From Rhodocyclaceae bacterium (GTDB lineage Bacteria > Pseudomonadota > Gammaproteobacteria > Burkholderiales > Rhodocyclaceae): a DNA stretch of 64,000 nucleotides. The translations under genes were made by a program, and so were the position numbers. Below are positions 42,955 to 55,487 of the stretch, piece by piece. Where the stretch lies: positions 62,001 to 126,000 of the forward strand of contig JAVBXY010000035.1 of assembly GCA_030824275.1 (NCBI GenBank), in the 5' to 3' direction. Positions within the stretch are counted from its first letter, which is position 1; the number at the start of each line of letters is the position of its first letter. The notes below the pieces were generated by a model, which saw only the letters and a program-made list of their open reading frames with translations, made no database searches and was not told the DNA's origin.

Positions 42955-44813
42955 TGACATCCCCCTTGCTCGATTCCATCCTCGCACCGGCCGACCTGCG
43001 CGCCATGTCCCGCGACCAGTTGCCTCAGGTCGCCGACGAACTGCGCGAATTCCTCGTCGAATCCGTATCGAAGACAGGTGGCCACCTGTCGTCCAATCTC
43101 GGCACGGTGGAACTCACCGTCGCCCTGCACTACGTCTATGACACGCCCGCCGACCGGCTGGTGTGGGACGTGGGCCACCAGACCTACCCGCACAAGGCGC
43201 TGACCGGCCGTCGCCCCGGCATGGCCCGTCTGCGCATGAAGGACGGCGTCTCCGGTTTCCCGCGCCGCTGCGAAAGCGAATACGACACCTTCGGCGTCGG
43301 CCATTCCTCCACCTCGATTTCCGCCGCCCTGGGCATGGCCGTGGCTGCCCGCCGCAAGGGTGAGGAACGCCGCGTGGTCGCCGTCATCGGCGACGGCGCC
43401 ATGTCCGCCGGCCAGGCCTTCGAGGCGCTGAACAACGCCGGCGTGATGGATGCCAACCTGCTGGTGATCCTCAACGACAACGACATGTCGATCTCGCCCC
43501 CCGTCGGCGCGCTCAACAAGTATCTTGCCCGCCTGCTCTCCGGGCGCACCTTCAACGCCGCCCGTCGCGCCGGCGAAAAGGTGCTGGCCTCGATGCCGAG
43601 CGTGCTGGACTTCGCCAACCGCGTGGAGGAGCACGTCAAGGGCATGATCTCGCCGGGCACGCTGTTCGAGGAGCTGGGCTTCAACTACATCGGCCCCATC
43701 GACGGCCACGACCTCGATGCGCTGGTGCCGACGCTGCAAAATCTGCGCAAGCTCGAAGGGCCGCAGTTCCTTCACGTCATCACCAAGAAGGGCCAAGGCT
43801 ACAAGCTGGCCGAGGCCGATCCTATCCTCTATCACGGCGTCACCAAGTTCGATGCCGCCAACGGTATCGAACAAGGCAAGGGCGGCGGCAAGCTCACCTA
43901 CACGCAGGTCTTCGGTGACTGGCTGTGCGATATGGCCAAGGCCGATGAGCGCCTCGTTGCCATCACGCCCGCCATGCGCGAAGGATCGGGCATGGTGCGT
44001 TTCGCCCAGGAATTCCCGGAGCGCTACTTCGACGCCGGCATCGCCGAGCAACATGCGGTGACCTTCGCTGGCGGCCTCGCCTGTGAGCAGATGAAGCCGG
44101 TGGTGGCGATCTATTCGACCTTCCTCCAGCGCGCCTACGACCAACTGATCCACGACATCGCGCTACAAAACCTTCCCGTGGTCTTCGCCATTGACCGGGG
44201 CGGCCTGGTCGGCGCCGACGGCGCAACCCACAACGGCGCCTTCGATCTGTCCTACCTCACCTGCATCCCCAACATGGTGGTGATGACGCCGAGCGACGAG
44301 AATGAATGCCGCCGCATGCTGACCACCGCCTATCGCATCGATGGCCCCACCGCCGTGCGCTATCCGCGCGGTAGCGGTCCCGGTGCGGCGATCACGCCGG
44401 AACTCGACACTCTGCCCGTGGGCAAGGGCGAGATTCGCCGTAAAGGCAAGAAGGTGGCCCTGCTCGCCTTCGGCTCGATGCTGACGCCGGCCCTGAAGGC
44501 AGCCGAGACGCTGGATGCCACAGTGGCCAACATGCGCTTCGTCAAGCCGCTGGACGCAGCCCTGGTCGCCGAGCTGGCGGCTAGCCATGAGCTGCTGGTC
44601 AGTATCGAGGAAAACGCACTGATCGGCGGTGCCGGTGCCGAAGTCGCCCGTGCTCTCGAAATGGCCGGACTATCGACCCCATTGCTGCGTCTGGGTCTGC
44701 CGGATCACTTCATCGACCATGGCGACACCGCCCTGCTGCTGGCGGAAGCCGGCCTCGACAGCGCAGGCATAGAAAAGAGCATTTTGGCAAAACTGAATTG
44801 CCCAAAACAATAG
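42954..44813 (+). CDS. dxs: 1-deoxy-D-xylulose-5-phosphate synthase Dxs
   Basis: Thiamine-diphosphate enzyme starting the MEP isoprenoid pathway; 619 aa. Visible are the [17 protein letters not shown] and GHQTYPHK regions, the TPP-binding [18 protein letters not shown] with [12 protein letters not shown], the transketolase-like pyrimidine segment ATAGGL-type [12 protein letters not shown], and [15 protein letters not shown]. Paired with ispA it makes a compact isoprenoid operon. Its TAG stop immediately precedes the folE2 promoter. Confidence 0.97.
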   Translation: MTSPLLDSILAPADLRAMSRDQLPQVADELREFLVESVSKTGGHLSSNLGTVELTVALHYVYDTPADRLVWDVGHQTYPHKALTGRRPGMARLRMKDGVSGFPRRCESEYDTFGVGHSSTSISAALGMAVAARRKGEERRVVAVIGDGAMSAGQAFEALNNAGVMDANLLVILNDNDMSISPPVGALNKYLARLLSGRTFNAARRAGEKVLASMPSVLDFANRVEEHVKGMISPGTLFEELGFNYIGPIDGHDLDALVPTLQNLRKLEGPQFLHVITKKGQGYKLAEADPILYHGVTKFDAANGIEQGKGGGKLTYTQVFGDWLCDMAKADERLVAITPAMREGSGMVRFAQEFPERYFDAGIAEQHAVTFAGGLACEQMKPVVAIYSTFLQRAYDQLIHDIALQNLPVVFAIDRGGLVGADGATHNGAFDLSYLTCIPNMVVMTPSDENECRRMLTTAYRIDGPTAVRYPRGSGPGAAITPELDTLPVGKGEIRRKGKKVALLAFGSMLTPALKAAETLDATVANMRFVKPLDAALVAELAASHELLVSIEENALIGGAGAEVARALEMAGLSTPLLRLGLPDHFIDHGDTALLLAEAGLDSAGIEKSILAKLNCPKQ

Positions 44814-44843
44814 TTGAGTATTTTAGTCGGAAAATGATATAGT
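44814..44843 (+). promoter_or_regulatory. Promoter of folE2
   Basis: TTGAGT (44814-44819) and TATAGT (44838-44843) are separated by 18 bases, 34 bases before the ATG. No Zur box could be confirmed. Confidence 0.65.
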
Positions 44844-44876
44844 CTGCCCAAAGTCAGTACAGAACAGAGGCGAGAC

Positions 44877-45683
44877 ATGAATTGCAGGGATCCCATGATT
44901 ATTCCAGACGTACAGAGCAGCGCCGACTCCCGCCAGATACCGATCAACAAAGTCGGTATCAAGGACATCCGTCATCCCATCAAGGTGAAGGACAAGACCG
45001 GCGGCGTGCGCCACACCATCGCCAACTTCAATATGTATGTCGGGCTGCCCCACAACTTCAAGGGCACCCACATGTCGCGCTTTGTCGAGATTCTCAACTC
45101 CCATGAGGAAGAGATTTCCGTCGAGAGCTTCGAGACCATGTTGCGCGAGATGGTGGTTCGCCTTGAGGCGGAGACCGGCCATCTCGAGATGAGCTTCCCC
45201 TACTTCATCAACAAAACGGCCCCGGTGTCCGGCGTCAAGAGTCTGATGGACTACGAGGTCAGCTTCATCGGCGAAATCCTGGCCGGCAACCACTATCGCC
45301 AGACCATCAAGGTCGTCGTGCCGGTGACCAGCCTGTGCCCCTGCTCGAAGAAAATTTCCGAGCGCGGTGCCCACAACCAGCGCTCCCACGTCACCATCAC
45401 CGCCACCACCAACGAACTGGTGTGGATCGAGGATATCGTGCAGCTGGCTGAAGCACAGGCATCCTGCGAGCTCTACGGCCTGCTCAAGCGGCCGGACGAG
45501 AAGTACGTCACCGAACGCGCCTACGACAATCCGAAGTTCGTCGAGGATCTGGTGCGCGATGTGGCCGGTGCCCTAAATGCCGACCCGCGCATCGATGCCT
45601 ACGTGGTGGAATCAGAGAACTTCGAATCCATACACAACCACTCGGCCTACGCGCTGATCGAGTTCGACAAGAAGACCTACTGA
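44877..45683 (+). CDS. folE2: GTP cyclohydrolase FolE2 (type IB)
   Basis: Metal-flexible GTP cyclohydrolase I making dihydroneopterin triphosphate for folate or queuosine; 268 aa. The active site is in [21 protein letters not shown], with [19 protein letters not shown] upstream and [17 protein letters not shown] at the end. The ATG at 44877 has AGAGG six bases upstream; another ATG at 44895 would also work. FolE2 often replaces zinc-dependent FolE under zinc limitation, but here it may be the only enzyme. Confidence 0.95.
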   Translation: MNCRDPMIIPDVQSSADSRQIPINKVGIKDIRHPIKVKDKTGGVRHTIANFNMYVGLPHNFKGTHMSRFVEILNSHEEEISVESFETMLREMVVRLEAETGHLEMSFPYFINKTAPVSGVKSLMDYEVSFIGEILAGNHYRQTIKVVVPVTSLCPCSKKISERGAHNQRSHVTITATTNELVWIEDIVQLAEAQASCELYGLLKRPDEKYVTERAYDNPKFVEDLVRDVAGALNADPRIDAYVVESENFESIHNHSAYALIEFDKKTY

Positions 45684-45715
45684 AGCATTGACGGCGCCGC
45701 ACCCCATTCGGGGTA

Positions 45716-45739
45716 CCCGTCCCGCCAGCGCCGACTTTT
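45716..45739 (+). repeat. Dispersed 24-bp repeat, copy 11 (intergenic)
   Basis: Reads CCCGTCCCGCCAGCGCC then GACTTTT, between folE2 and the shared terminator. Confidence 0.85.
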
Positions 45740-45748
45740 TCAGCCAAA

Positions 45749-45780
45749 CAAAAAGGCCACTCTCGGGTGGCCTTTTTGTT
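45749..45780. terminator. Bidirectional terminator between folE2 and rplS
   Basis: AAAAAGGCCAC pairs with GTGGCCTTTTT around TCTCGG, with A and T tracts on both sides. Confidence 0.92.
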
Positions 45781-45797
45781 GCCCAAACCGGCGGAAA

Positions 45798-46166
45798 TCA
45801 GCCAGCCGTACGGGCGCTCAGCTTTTCCTTGATGCGTGCGGACTTGCCGGAACGCTGACGCAGGTAGTAGAGCTTGGCACGACGCACGTCGCCGCGACGC
45901 TTGACCTCGACGGACGCGATCAGCGGGGAGTAGGTCTGGAAGGTACGCTCGACGCCCTCGCCGGAGGAAATCTTGCGGACGATGAAGTTGGAGTTCAGGC
46001 CGCGATTGCGCTTGCTGATCACCACACCTTCGAAGGCCTGGACGCGCTTGCGCTCGCCTTCGACCACATTCACGTTGACGACCACGGTGTCGCCGGGAGC
46101 GAAGTCGGGGATGTTCTTGCCCAGACGCTCGATTTCTTCTTTTTCCAGTTGCTCGATCAGGTTCAT
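45798..46166 (-). CDS. rplS: 50S ribosomal protein L19
   Basis: 122 aa ribosomal protein at the 30S-50S interface. Sequence hallmarks are [34 protein letters not shown] and [31 protein letters not shown] lies eight bases before the ATG at 46166, which overrides an earlier open start. Last gene of rpsP-rimM-trmD-rplS. Confidence 0.98.
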   Translation of the reverse strand: MNLIEQLEKEEIERLGKNIPDFAPGDTVVVNVNVVEGERKRVQAFEGVVISKRNRGLNSNFIVRKISSGEGVERTFQTYSPLIASVEVKRRGDVRRAKLYYLRQRSGKSARIKEKLSARTAG

Positions 46167-46284
46167 TTCAATAACTCCTTCATGTTGCGGCGGCATGCTG
46201 CTGCCCGCCTTGTTCGCCTAGAGCAGGAAATTCCTGATGGGCGCCATTTTTACTTTCTACTGCTTTGCTACAACCTACAAACCC

Positions 46285-47025
46285 TTACTTTCCGCTCTGC
46301 CATTCCGCCAGCAGCACGGCTTCTTCCTTCGTCAGCGTCCGCCCGTCCAGCAAATCGGGCCGCCGCTCCGAAGTTCGCCCCAGCGCCTGTTTCAAGCGCC
46401 AGCGCCGAATCTTCTCGTGGTTGCCGGACATCAAAACCTCCGGCACCGCCATTCCTTCATACATCTCCGGCCGCGTGTAGTGCGGACAGTCCAGCAAGCC
46501 TGCGGCGAAGGAATCCTCCACCGCCGAAGCCTCGTCACCCAGGGCGCCCGGCAACTGGCGGATGCAGGCATCCATCAACGCCATCGCGGCCAGCTCGCCC
46601 CCGGAGAGAACGAAATCACCCAGCGACACTTCCTCATCCACATAGCGCTCGATCACGCGCTCGTCGATGCCTTCGTAGCGGCCGCAAAGGAGAATCGCTC
46701 CTTCGCCTGTCGCCAGTTCCATCACCCGCCGCTGGTCCAGTCTTGCTCCCTGCGGCGAGAGGTAAATCACTTTTGCCGTGCCACCAGCACCGACTTTTGC
46801 AGCATTGATTGCCTGCTCCAGCGGCGATGCCAGCATCACCATGCCGGGGCCGCCGCCGTAGGGCCGGTCGTCCACCGTTCGATGCACATCCGTCGTCCAC
46901 TCTCGCGGGTTCCAGCATTCCAGCTGCCACAGTTCCCGTTCCAGTGCCCTCCGGGTGATGCCCGAGGCGGTGATCGCGGCGAACATCTCGGGGAACAGCG
47001 TGATGACGTCGAAACGCAGCGTCAC
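46285..47025 (-). CDS. trmD: tRNA (guanine-37-N1)-methyltransferase TrmD
   Basis: Knotted SPOUT enzyme making m1G37, 246 aa. Motifs are [50 protein letters not shown], and [15 protein letters not shown]. The segment ahead of VIYLSPQG reads [11 protein letters not shown], produced by a dispersed-repeat copy in a surface loop where other TrmD proteins vary. It overlaps rimM by 4 bases. Confidence 0.97.
   Translation of the reverse strand: MTLRFDVITLFPEMFAAITASGITRRALERELWQLECWNPREWTTDVHRTVDDRPYGGGPGMVMLASPLEQAINAAKVGAGGTAKVIYLSPQGARLDQRRVMELATGEGAILLCGRYEGIDERVIERYVDEEVSLGDFVLSGGELAAMALMDACIRQLPGALGDEASAVEDSFAAGLLDCPHYTRPEMYEGMAVPEVLMSGNHEKIRRWRLKQALGRTSERRPDLLDGRTLTKEEAVLLAEWQSGK
46775..46798 (+). 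repeat. Dispersed 24-bp repeat, copy 12 (inside trmD)
   Basis: Reads GCCGTGCCACCAGCACC then GACTTTT. It is read on the minus strand of trmD as KVGAGGTA, in a loop just before VIYLSPQG. Confidence 0.85.
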
Positions 47026-47528
47026 CAGTCCACACCCCAGTCGGCGCGTATCGTTCCCGCCGCCGTATCCACCGCTTTCACCACGCCATCGACGAAAGGC
47101 ACCAGCCGTTCGCGTTCGCCGTCGTGCAGCACCAGCACATCGTTAGCCCCCGTTTCGAGCAGTTTCACCACTCGCCCAAGGGGCTGTTCCTGCAAATTCA
47201 CCACATTCAGGCCGATCAGGTCGGCCCAGTAATACTCTTCACTGCCGGGCTTGGGCAAGGCCTCGCGGGGCGCGGCGATGAAACAGCCTTCTATCGCCTC
47301 GGAACCATTGCGGTCATCGACCCCGGCCAGCTTGGCAACGACACCGTCGCCATGCAGCTTGACTTCTTCGAGCTCGTAGACCTTCCACGCCTCGGGTGCA
47401 GCGCCGTCATCGGTGGATAACCACCACTGCGGCATCTTCTGCCAAGCCAGAGGATCATCGCCAAAGGGATGAACCCGCAACCAGCCACGCACCCCGAACG
47501 GGGCGACGATGCGCCCCAGAACAATCAT
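47022..47528 (-). CDS. rimM: Ribosome maturation factor RimM
   Basis: 168 aa assembly factor for the 30S head that binds S19. The N-terminal barrel is [24 protein letters not shown]; the PRC-type C-terminal barrel includes [21 protein letters not shown] and [19 protein letters not shown]. It lies six bases after rpsP and overlaps trmD by 4 bases. Confidence 0.96.
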   Translation of the reverse strand: MIVLGRIVAPFGVRGWLRVHPFGDDPLAWQKMPQWWLSTDDGAAPEAWKVYELEEVKLHGDGVVAKLAGVDDRNGSEAIEGCFIAAPREALPKPGSEEYYWADLIGLNVVNLQEQPLGRVVKLLETGANDVLVLHDGERERLVPFVDGVVKAVDTAAGTIRADWGVDW

Positions 47529-47534
47529 GCTGAC

Positions 47535-47789
47535 TTAGGCTGCCTTTTTCGCGGCAGCCTGCTTGACCAGACGGGCAGCGGTCGGCGACAGCTGGGCGCC
47601 ATTGCTCTGCCAGTAGGCCAGACGCTCGGCGTTGATGACGATGCCGGGTTCCTTTTCGGAAGCCACCGGGTTGTAGAAGCCGATGCGCTCAATGAAGCGA
47701 CCATCGCGACGGTTGCGGGAATCAGCAACCACCATGTTGAAGAAAGGGCGCTTCTTGGCGCCGCTACGGGCGAGACGGATAACAACCAT
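47535..47789 (-). CDS. rpsP: 30S ribosomal protein S16
   Basis: 84 aa, beginning [25 protein letters not shown], standard for S16, with a short Lys/Ala-rich tail. First gene of the ribosomal-protein and RNA-modification operon rpsP-rimM-trmD-rplS. Confidence 0.98.
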   Translation of the reverse strand: MVVIRLARSGAKKRPFFNMVVADSRNRRDGRFIERIGFYNPVASEKEPGIVINAERLAYWQSNGAQLSPTAARLVKQAAAKKAA

Positions 47790-47828
47790 GGCGTTCTCTT
47801 GCTCTCTCGGAATGCGGAAAAGGGCGGA

Positions 47829-47857
47829 ATTTTAATGGAAAACCCCGAGTAAAACAA
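47829..47857 (-). promoter_or_regulatory. Promoter of the rpsP operon
   Basis: On the minus strand TTGTTT (47852-47857) and TAAAAT (47829-47834) are separated by 17 bases, 40 bases ahead of the rpsP ATG. Confidence 0.7.
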
Positions 47858-47970
47858 TAGCTTCGACAACATTCCGGCCGATGGCACGCCATGCCGCCCA
47901 ATATACTGGCGAAGGCAGAACCCTCGGGATTCAACTAGAATTGAAAATTCTCCTGCCAGACCCATCCGTC

Positions 47971-49481
47971 ATGAGCAGCAAGCCCTCGCAGTCCATACCG
48001 TCCGACGACCTGCAACATATTCTCGACTGGCTGGCCCAGCCCAGGGGAGAGGATCCGCTCGCTGATCTGCTCCCGCTGGGCCAACATGTGAAGGCGCTGA
48101 ACGGTCAGACCCTGCCAGCCTTGCACAGACTCAAGATCGTCGAACTACTGCAACAGCGTACGGAACGGGTGGAAAACACCCTGATGCCTCTGCTACTGGA
48201 CATCAAACTGCCCTTGCCGGTTCAGTTGGCCTCCGTCGCCCAGGGATTGATCGAATTGCGGGCAGAACTTGGGGAAACATGGTTAAGGATAGCCAATGAA
48301 GCATCCGCCGACGAGTTGGGCCGCGTCCGCCGCAGCCTTGCCCATGTCTGCCTCCAAGGCCTGGGCAACCTGCAAAAGCAGCTCCTGACGACCCTGCTCA
48401 TTGCGATACCCGTTCCGCTGAGACTCTGGCGCAATATCCAGACACTATTCCATGTCGCCCGCGAGTCCGTGGACCCGACCGAAACCCTTCCCGTGGAAAT
48501 GAGCGTCGCCGAAACACGCTTCAAGTCCATGCTGGCCCTCGCGGCATCGCAACCGGAAGGGCTGGCTCCCCGGGAAATTGCCTTCCTTGCCGAATACGTG
48601 GCCACGCATGCGGCGGCCATTCAGCTCGATACCGCACGTCCTGATGCAGACGACGACTGGTTCTGGATCGAGGCCGGACTGGACCAGCCCCCGATCGCCC
48701 TGGCCCGCCGCGAACCGGAAAATGGGCAATGCCTGTACTTCCGTTGCGGGGAACTCGCCGACATGGCGGCCGAACACTTGAAGCAACTGGGAGAGGGCGT
48801 GCCACCGGCAAACCTTGGCCTACCGATCCAGGCCGCCGGTGCGGACTACCGAAATGCCCTGGAGCGCGCCCGGCAATGCTGGTCCGCCCCTCGCCGCCGC
48901 AGTTTCAACCGCCGCGAGAAAAATCTCCGCGTCGAAGTCTGTACCCATCTGAGCACGCTCTGGACAGCGCTCGGCGGCAGCGGTGACGAAACGCCACACG
49001 CCACCGACGCCGAACTGACGACCAGCGACTGGACCTTGCTGAACGAAGGTCCCGCCGGTTACGCCATGGTTCACGTTGCCGGACAGGTCGCAGGACTGGT
49101 CTCTGGCTGCGCCGTCGGCCTTCGCGCCCATGACGACACCACGTGGCAGATTTGTCTGGTGCGCTGGGCTCGCAGTGAAGGCAGCCAGCATGTCGAGCTT
49201 GGACTCGAAATACTGGCACCCTCCGCCCAATCGGTCCGATTGCAGTCCTTGAACCAGAGGGAGGCAGCTGCCCCCATCCCTGCCCTTTTGCTACCGGCCT
49301 TGCCGGGACTCAATCGTGGCGAAGCGATTCTTGCCTCGCGCGGCGACTACAACGCCCGCCCCTTCACCCTGCTGTTGGAAACGGAAGGCCGCCTGCAAGT
49401 CATCGAATGCATGCCGCGCCGCAGCCTGGTGGAAACCTCCAGCATCGAAGTGTTCGAGTTCGCGCGCGAAGCACGCGTCGT

Positions 49482-49485
<4 letters not shown>
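47971..49485 (+). CDS. Conserved-looking protein with PilZ-like C-terminus
   Basis: 504 aa from the ATG at 47971; the frame is open 90 bases further up and no Shine-Dalgarno decides the start. The first 330 residues are helical and leucine-rich. From about residue 335, SFNRREKNLRVEV, then WTLLNEGPAGYAM, VGLRAHDDTTWQICLVRWARS and HVELGLEILAPSA follow the pattern of PilZ-like cyclic-di-GMP receptor domains, although the RxxxR...(D/N)xSxxG motif is only loosely met (N-E-G instead of D-x-S). Function unknown. It shares its CTAG stop palindrome with convergent yihY. Confidence 0.6.
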
Positions 49486-51280
<1,795 letters not shown>

Positions 51281-51297
<17 letters not shown>

Positions 51298-52819
51298 GTT
51301 TCTCCTGCCCGGATTGGAGCTTGTTCAGGGCATTGATGTAAGCCTTGGCCGAGGCGACGACGATGTCGGTGTCGGCACCCTGACCATTGACGATGCGGCC
51401 ATCCTTCGACAGGCGTACCGTCACTTCACCCTGAGCGTCCGTTCCTGTCGTGATTGCGTTCACGGAGTACAGCAATAGCTCCGAGCCACTGGCGGCCACG
51501 CTTTCGATGGCCTTGAAGGTCGCATCCACCGGGCCGCTGCCCGACGATTCGGCGTGCTTCTCGACCCCGCCGGCATTCAGCGTCAAACGCGCCTGCGGCG
51601 CTTCGCCGGTTTCCGAGTGGAACATGGACGACACCAGCTTGTAGTGCTCGTCCTCGGGCGTGACGACTTCGTCGCTCATCAGCGCATGAAGATCCTCGTC
51701 GAAGATTTCGTGCTTCTTGTCGGCGAGTTCCTTGAAGCTCGCAAAGGCCGAATTGAGCACCTGCTCGCTATCCACCTCGATGCCGAGTTCCTTCAGACGG
51801 GCCTTGAAAGCGGTGCGGCCGGAGTGTTTGCCGAGCACCAGCTTGTTGGCATTCCAGCCCACGTCCTCGGCACGCATGATCTCGTAGGTTTCGCGATGCT
51901 TGAGCACGCCATCCTGGTGAATGCCGGACTCGTGCGCAAAGGCATTGGCACCAACGATGGCCTTGTTGGGCTGCACCGGGAAACCGGTGATGCCGGAAAC
52001 CATCTTTGACAAGGAAACGATCTGTGTGGCATCGATCCGGGTCTCACAGGGGAACACGTCCTGGCGGGTGCGTACCGCCATGACCACCTCCTCCAGCGAG
52101 GCATTGCCTGCACGCTCGCCGAGGCCATTGATGGTGCATTCAACCTGGCGCGCACCGGCCATTACTGCGGCAAGACTATTGGCCACGGCAAGGCCCAGGT
52201 CGTTGTGGCAATGCACCGACCAGACCACCTTGTCCGAATTCGGAATGCGCGTGCGCAATTGCAGAATCCGCTCGGCGAACTGTTCCGGGACGTTGTAGCC
52301 GACGGTGTCCGGGATGTTGATCGTCGACGCACCTTCCTTGATGACCGCCTCGATGATGCGGCAGAGGAAGTCGATTTCCGAACGGCCGGCATCCTCGCAG
52401 GAAAACTCGACATCGTCGATCCCGTTGCGGGCGAAGCGGACCGCGTTCTGCGCGGCAACGATGACGTCCTCTGGCGACATGCGCAGCTTCTTCTCCATGT
52501 GGATCGGGCTGGTAGCGATGAAGGTATGAATGCGGCCCGACTTGGCCGGCTTCACGGCTTCCAGCGCCCGCGCAATGTCCTTGTCGAAGGCGCGGCACAG
52601 GCCGGCCACGGTGGAATCCTTGATGGCCTCGGCCACAGCCTTGACGGCTTCGAAGTCGCCGTTGGATGCCGCCGGAAAGCCGGCCTCGATGACATCAACG
52701 CGCATGCGCTCGAGCTGACGGGCGATGCGCAGTTTTTCTTCCTTGGTCATGGATGCGCCGGGACTCTGCTCACCATCGCGCAAGGTGGTATCAAAAATCT
52801 TCAAATGATCTTTGGACAT
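51281..52819 (-). CDS. leuA: 2-isopropylmalate synthase LeuA
   Basis: First committed step of leucine synthesis, joining acetyl-CoA and 2-oxoisovalerate; 512 aa. The TIM-barrel domain starts [18 protein letters not shown]; metal-binding [12 protein letters not shown] is near residue 203, with [14 protein letters not shown] after it. The C-terminal LeuA regulatory domain (from about residue 390) should bind leucine for feedback inhibition. AGGAG precedes the ATG. Downstream of ilvBHC and pssA on the same strand. Confidence 0.97.
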
Positions 52820-52908
52820 GATGCTCTCCTGGGGAAAACCAAAATGGGGCGACGCCTTCCCCTCGCGGGGCGGGCACTGGATGAAACCGGATTGTAGGGT
52901 GGGTGTAT
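52820..52908 (-). other. leuA upstream region
   Basis: An 89-base leader candidate. It contains the leuA Shine-Dalgarno and a small hairpin (CGCCTTCCCCTCGCGGGGCG) but no leucine-codon leader peptide that I can see. Confidence 0.35.
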
Positions 52909-53019
52909 TTAGCGCGCGCGGCGCAGCAGCGGCAGCAGCTTGGCGCGCAGCGGCTGGCGCACAAGCAGTGCGCCGGAGAAGGCAAGGAAGAACGCGGAGA
53001 AGATGAGTGTCGCGGACAT
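52909..53019 (-). CDS. Possible 36-aa membrane peptide between pssA and leuA
   Basis: [19 protein letters not shown] followed by a basic tail [16 protein letters not shown]: one hydrophobic span with positive C-terminus. It lies 19 bases after the pssA stop on the same strand. No strong Shine-Dalgarno and no known relative, so it may be spurious. Confidence 0.25.
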   Translation of the reverse strand: MSATLIFSAFFLAFSGALLVRQPLRAKLLPLLRRAR

Positions 53020-53038
53020 GCGAACGACTATAAATGCT

Positions 53039-53806
53039 TTATTCCGGCCGTGCAACCGCTTTTTTTCGCCCCCACCGATTCCATGCTGCGACGATGTAAC
53101 CGGACAGCGCATAGCCGAGGAACAAGGCGAAAAGCACGCCGGGGGGATACAGGAAGACCAAGGCGAAGCCAAGCGCGATGGCGGCAACCATCATGAAGGG
53201 CACGCTCTTCCTCAGGTTGATATCTTTGCCAGACCAGTAGGGAATATTGCTGACCATGGTGACACCGGCAAAGATCGCCAGGGTACAGGCGAACCAGCGC
53301 ACCTCCTCGCCTTTGTAGCCGAGATCCAGCAACACCCAGACCAGGCCGGCGATCAAGGCCGCAGCCGCAGGACTTGGCATGCCCTGGAAATAGCGCTTGT
53401 CCACCACGCCGATATTCGTATTGAAGCGCGCCAAGCGCAGCGCGGCACCGACGCAATAAATGAAAGCGGCAACCCAACCCAGCTTGCCCATGCCCTTGAG
53501 AGCCCACTCGTAAATCACCAGCGCCGGCGCCACACCGAAGGAAACCATGTCTGAGAGCGAGTCGTACTCAGCGCCAAAGGCGCTTTGTGTGTGCGTCATA
53601 CGCGCAACACGACCATCGAGACCATCTAGCACCATGGCGATGAAAATGGCCACGGCCGAATGCTCGAAGCGACCATTCATGGCCTGGACGATGGCATAGA
53701 AGCCGGCGAATAGCGCTGCCGTCGTAAACAGGTTGGGCAGGATGTAGATCCCGCGACGGCGCAACTCCGGATTCATCAGCACCTTGCGGGGTGGAATTGC
53801 TGGCAT
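53039..53806 (-). CDS. pssA: CDP-diacylglycerol-serine O-phosphatidyltransferase
   Basis: Makes phosphatidylserine, precursor of phosphatidylethanolamine; 255 aa. The CDP-alcohol phosphotransferase motif is DGLDGRVARMTHTQSAFGAEYDSLSD (Asp residues spaced as required), within a multi-span membrane protein beginning RRRGIYILPNLFTTAALFAGF. Type II (membrane) PssA. An internal ATG at 53776 has a better Shine-Dalgarno (AAGG), so the first ten residues are uncertain. A homologue often sits between ilvC and leuA in betaproteobacteria. Confidence 0.93.
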   Translation of the reverse strand: MPAIPPRKVLMNPELRRRGIYILPNLFTTAALFAGFYAIVQAMNGRFEHSAVAIFIAMVLDGLDGRVARMTHTQSAFGAEYDSLSDMVSFGVAPALVIYEWALKGMGKLGWVAAFIYCVGAALRLARFNTNIGVVDKRYFQGMPSPAAAALIAGLVWVLLDLGYKGEEVRWFACTLAIFAGVTMVSNIPYWSGKDINLRKSVPFMMVAAIALGFALVFLYPPGVLFALFLGYALSGYIVAAWNRWGRKKAVARPE

Positions 53807-53881
53807 GGTGTTATTGGGGACGACGAATGATGTCTATTCTAGCTGGTTGGAGCCATCAAGGCGGTCGATGCTTCCTGGATC

Positions 53882-53905
53882 GCTGTACCGCCAGCGCCGA
53901 CTTTT
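53882..53905 (+). repeat. Dispersed 24-bp repeat, copy 13 (intergenic)
   Basis: Reads GCTGTACCGCCAGCGCC then GACTTTT, between the ilvC terminator and pssA. Confidence 0.85.
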
Positions 53906-53916
53906 ATAACTGCAAT

Positions 53917-53949
53917 GAAAAAGGGGCACAGCGATGCTGTGCCCCTTTC
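53917..53949 (-). terminator. Terminator of the ilvBHC operon
   Basis: AAAGGGGCACAGC pairs with GCTGTGCCCCTTT around a short loop. On the minus strand TTTTTC follows. It separates ilvBHC from pssA-leuA. Confidence 0.9.
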
Positions 53950-53962
53950 AGATGGAACCGAA

Positions 53963-55485
<1,523 letters not shown>

Positions 55486-55487
55486 GA

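Noticed and set aside
44916..44930. AGCGCCGACT in folE2 resembling the dispersed repeat
   Set aside because: Only about ten bases match and the flanks differ, so it is probably chance in GC-rich sequence.
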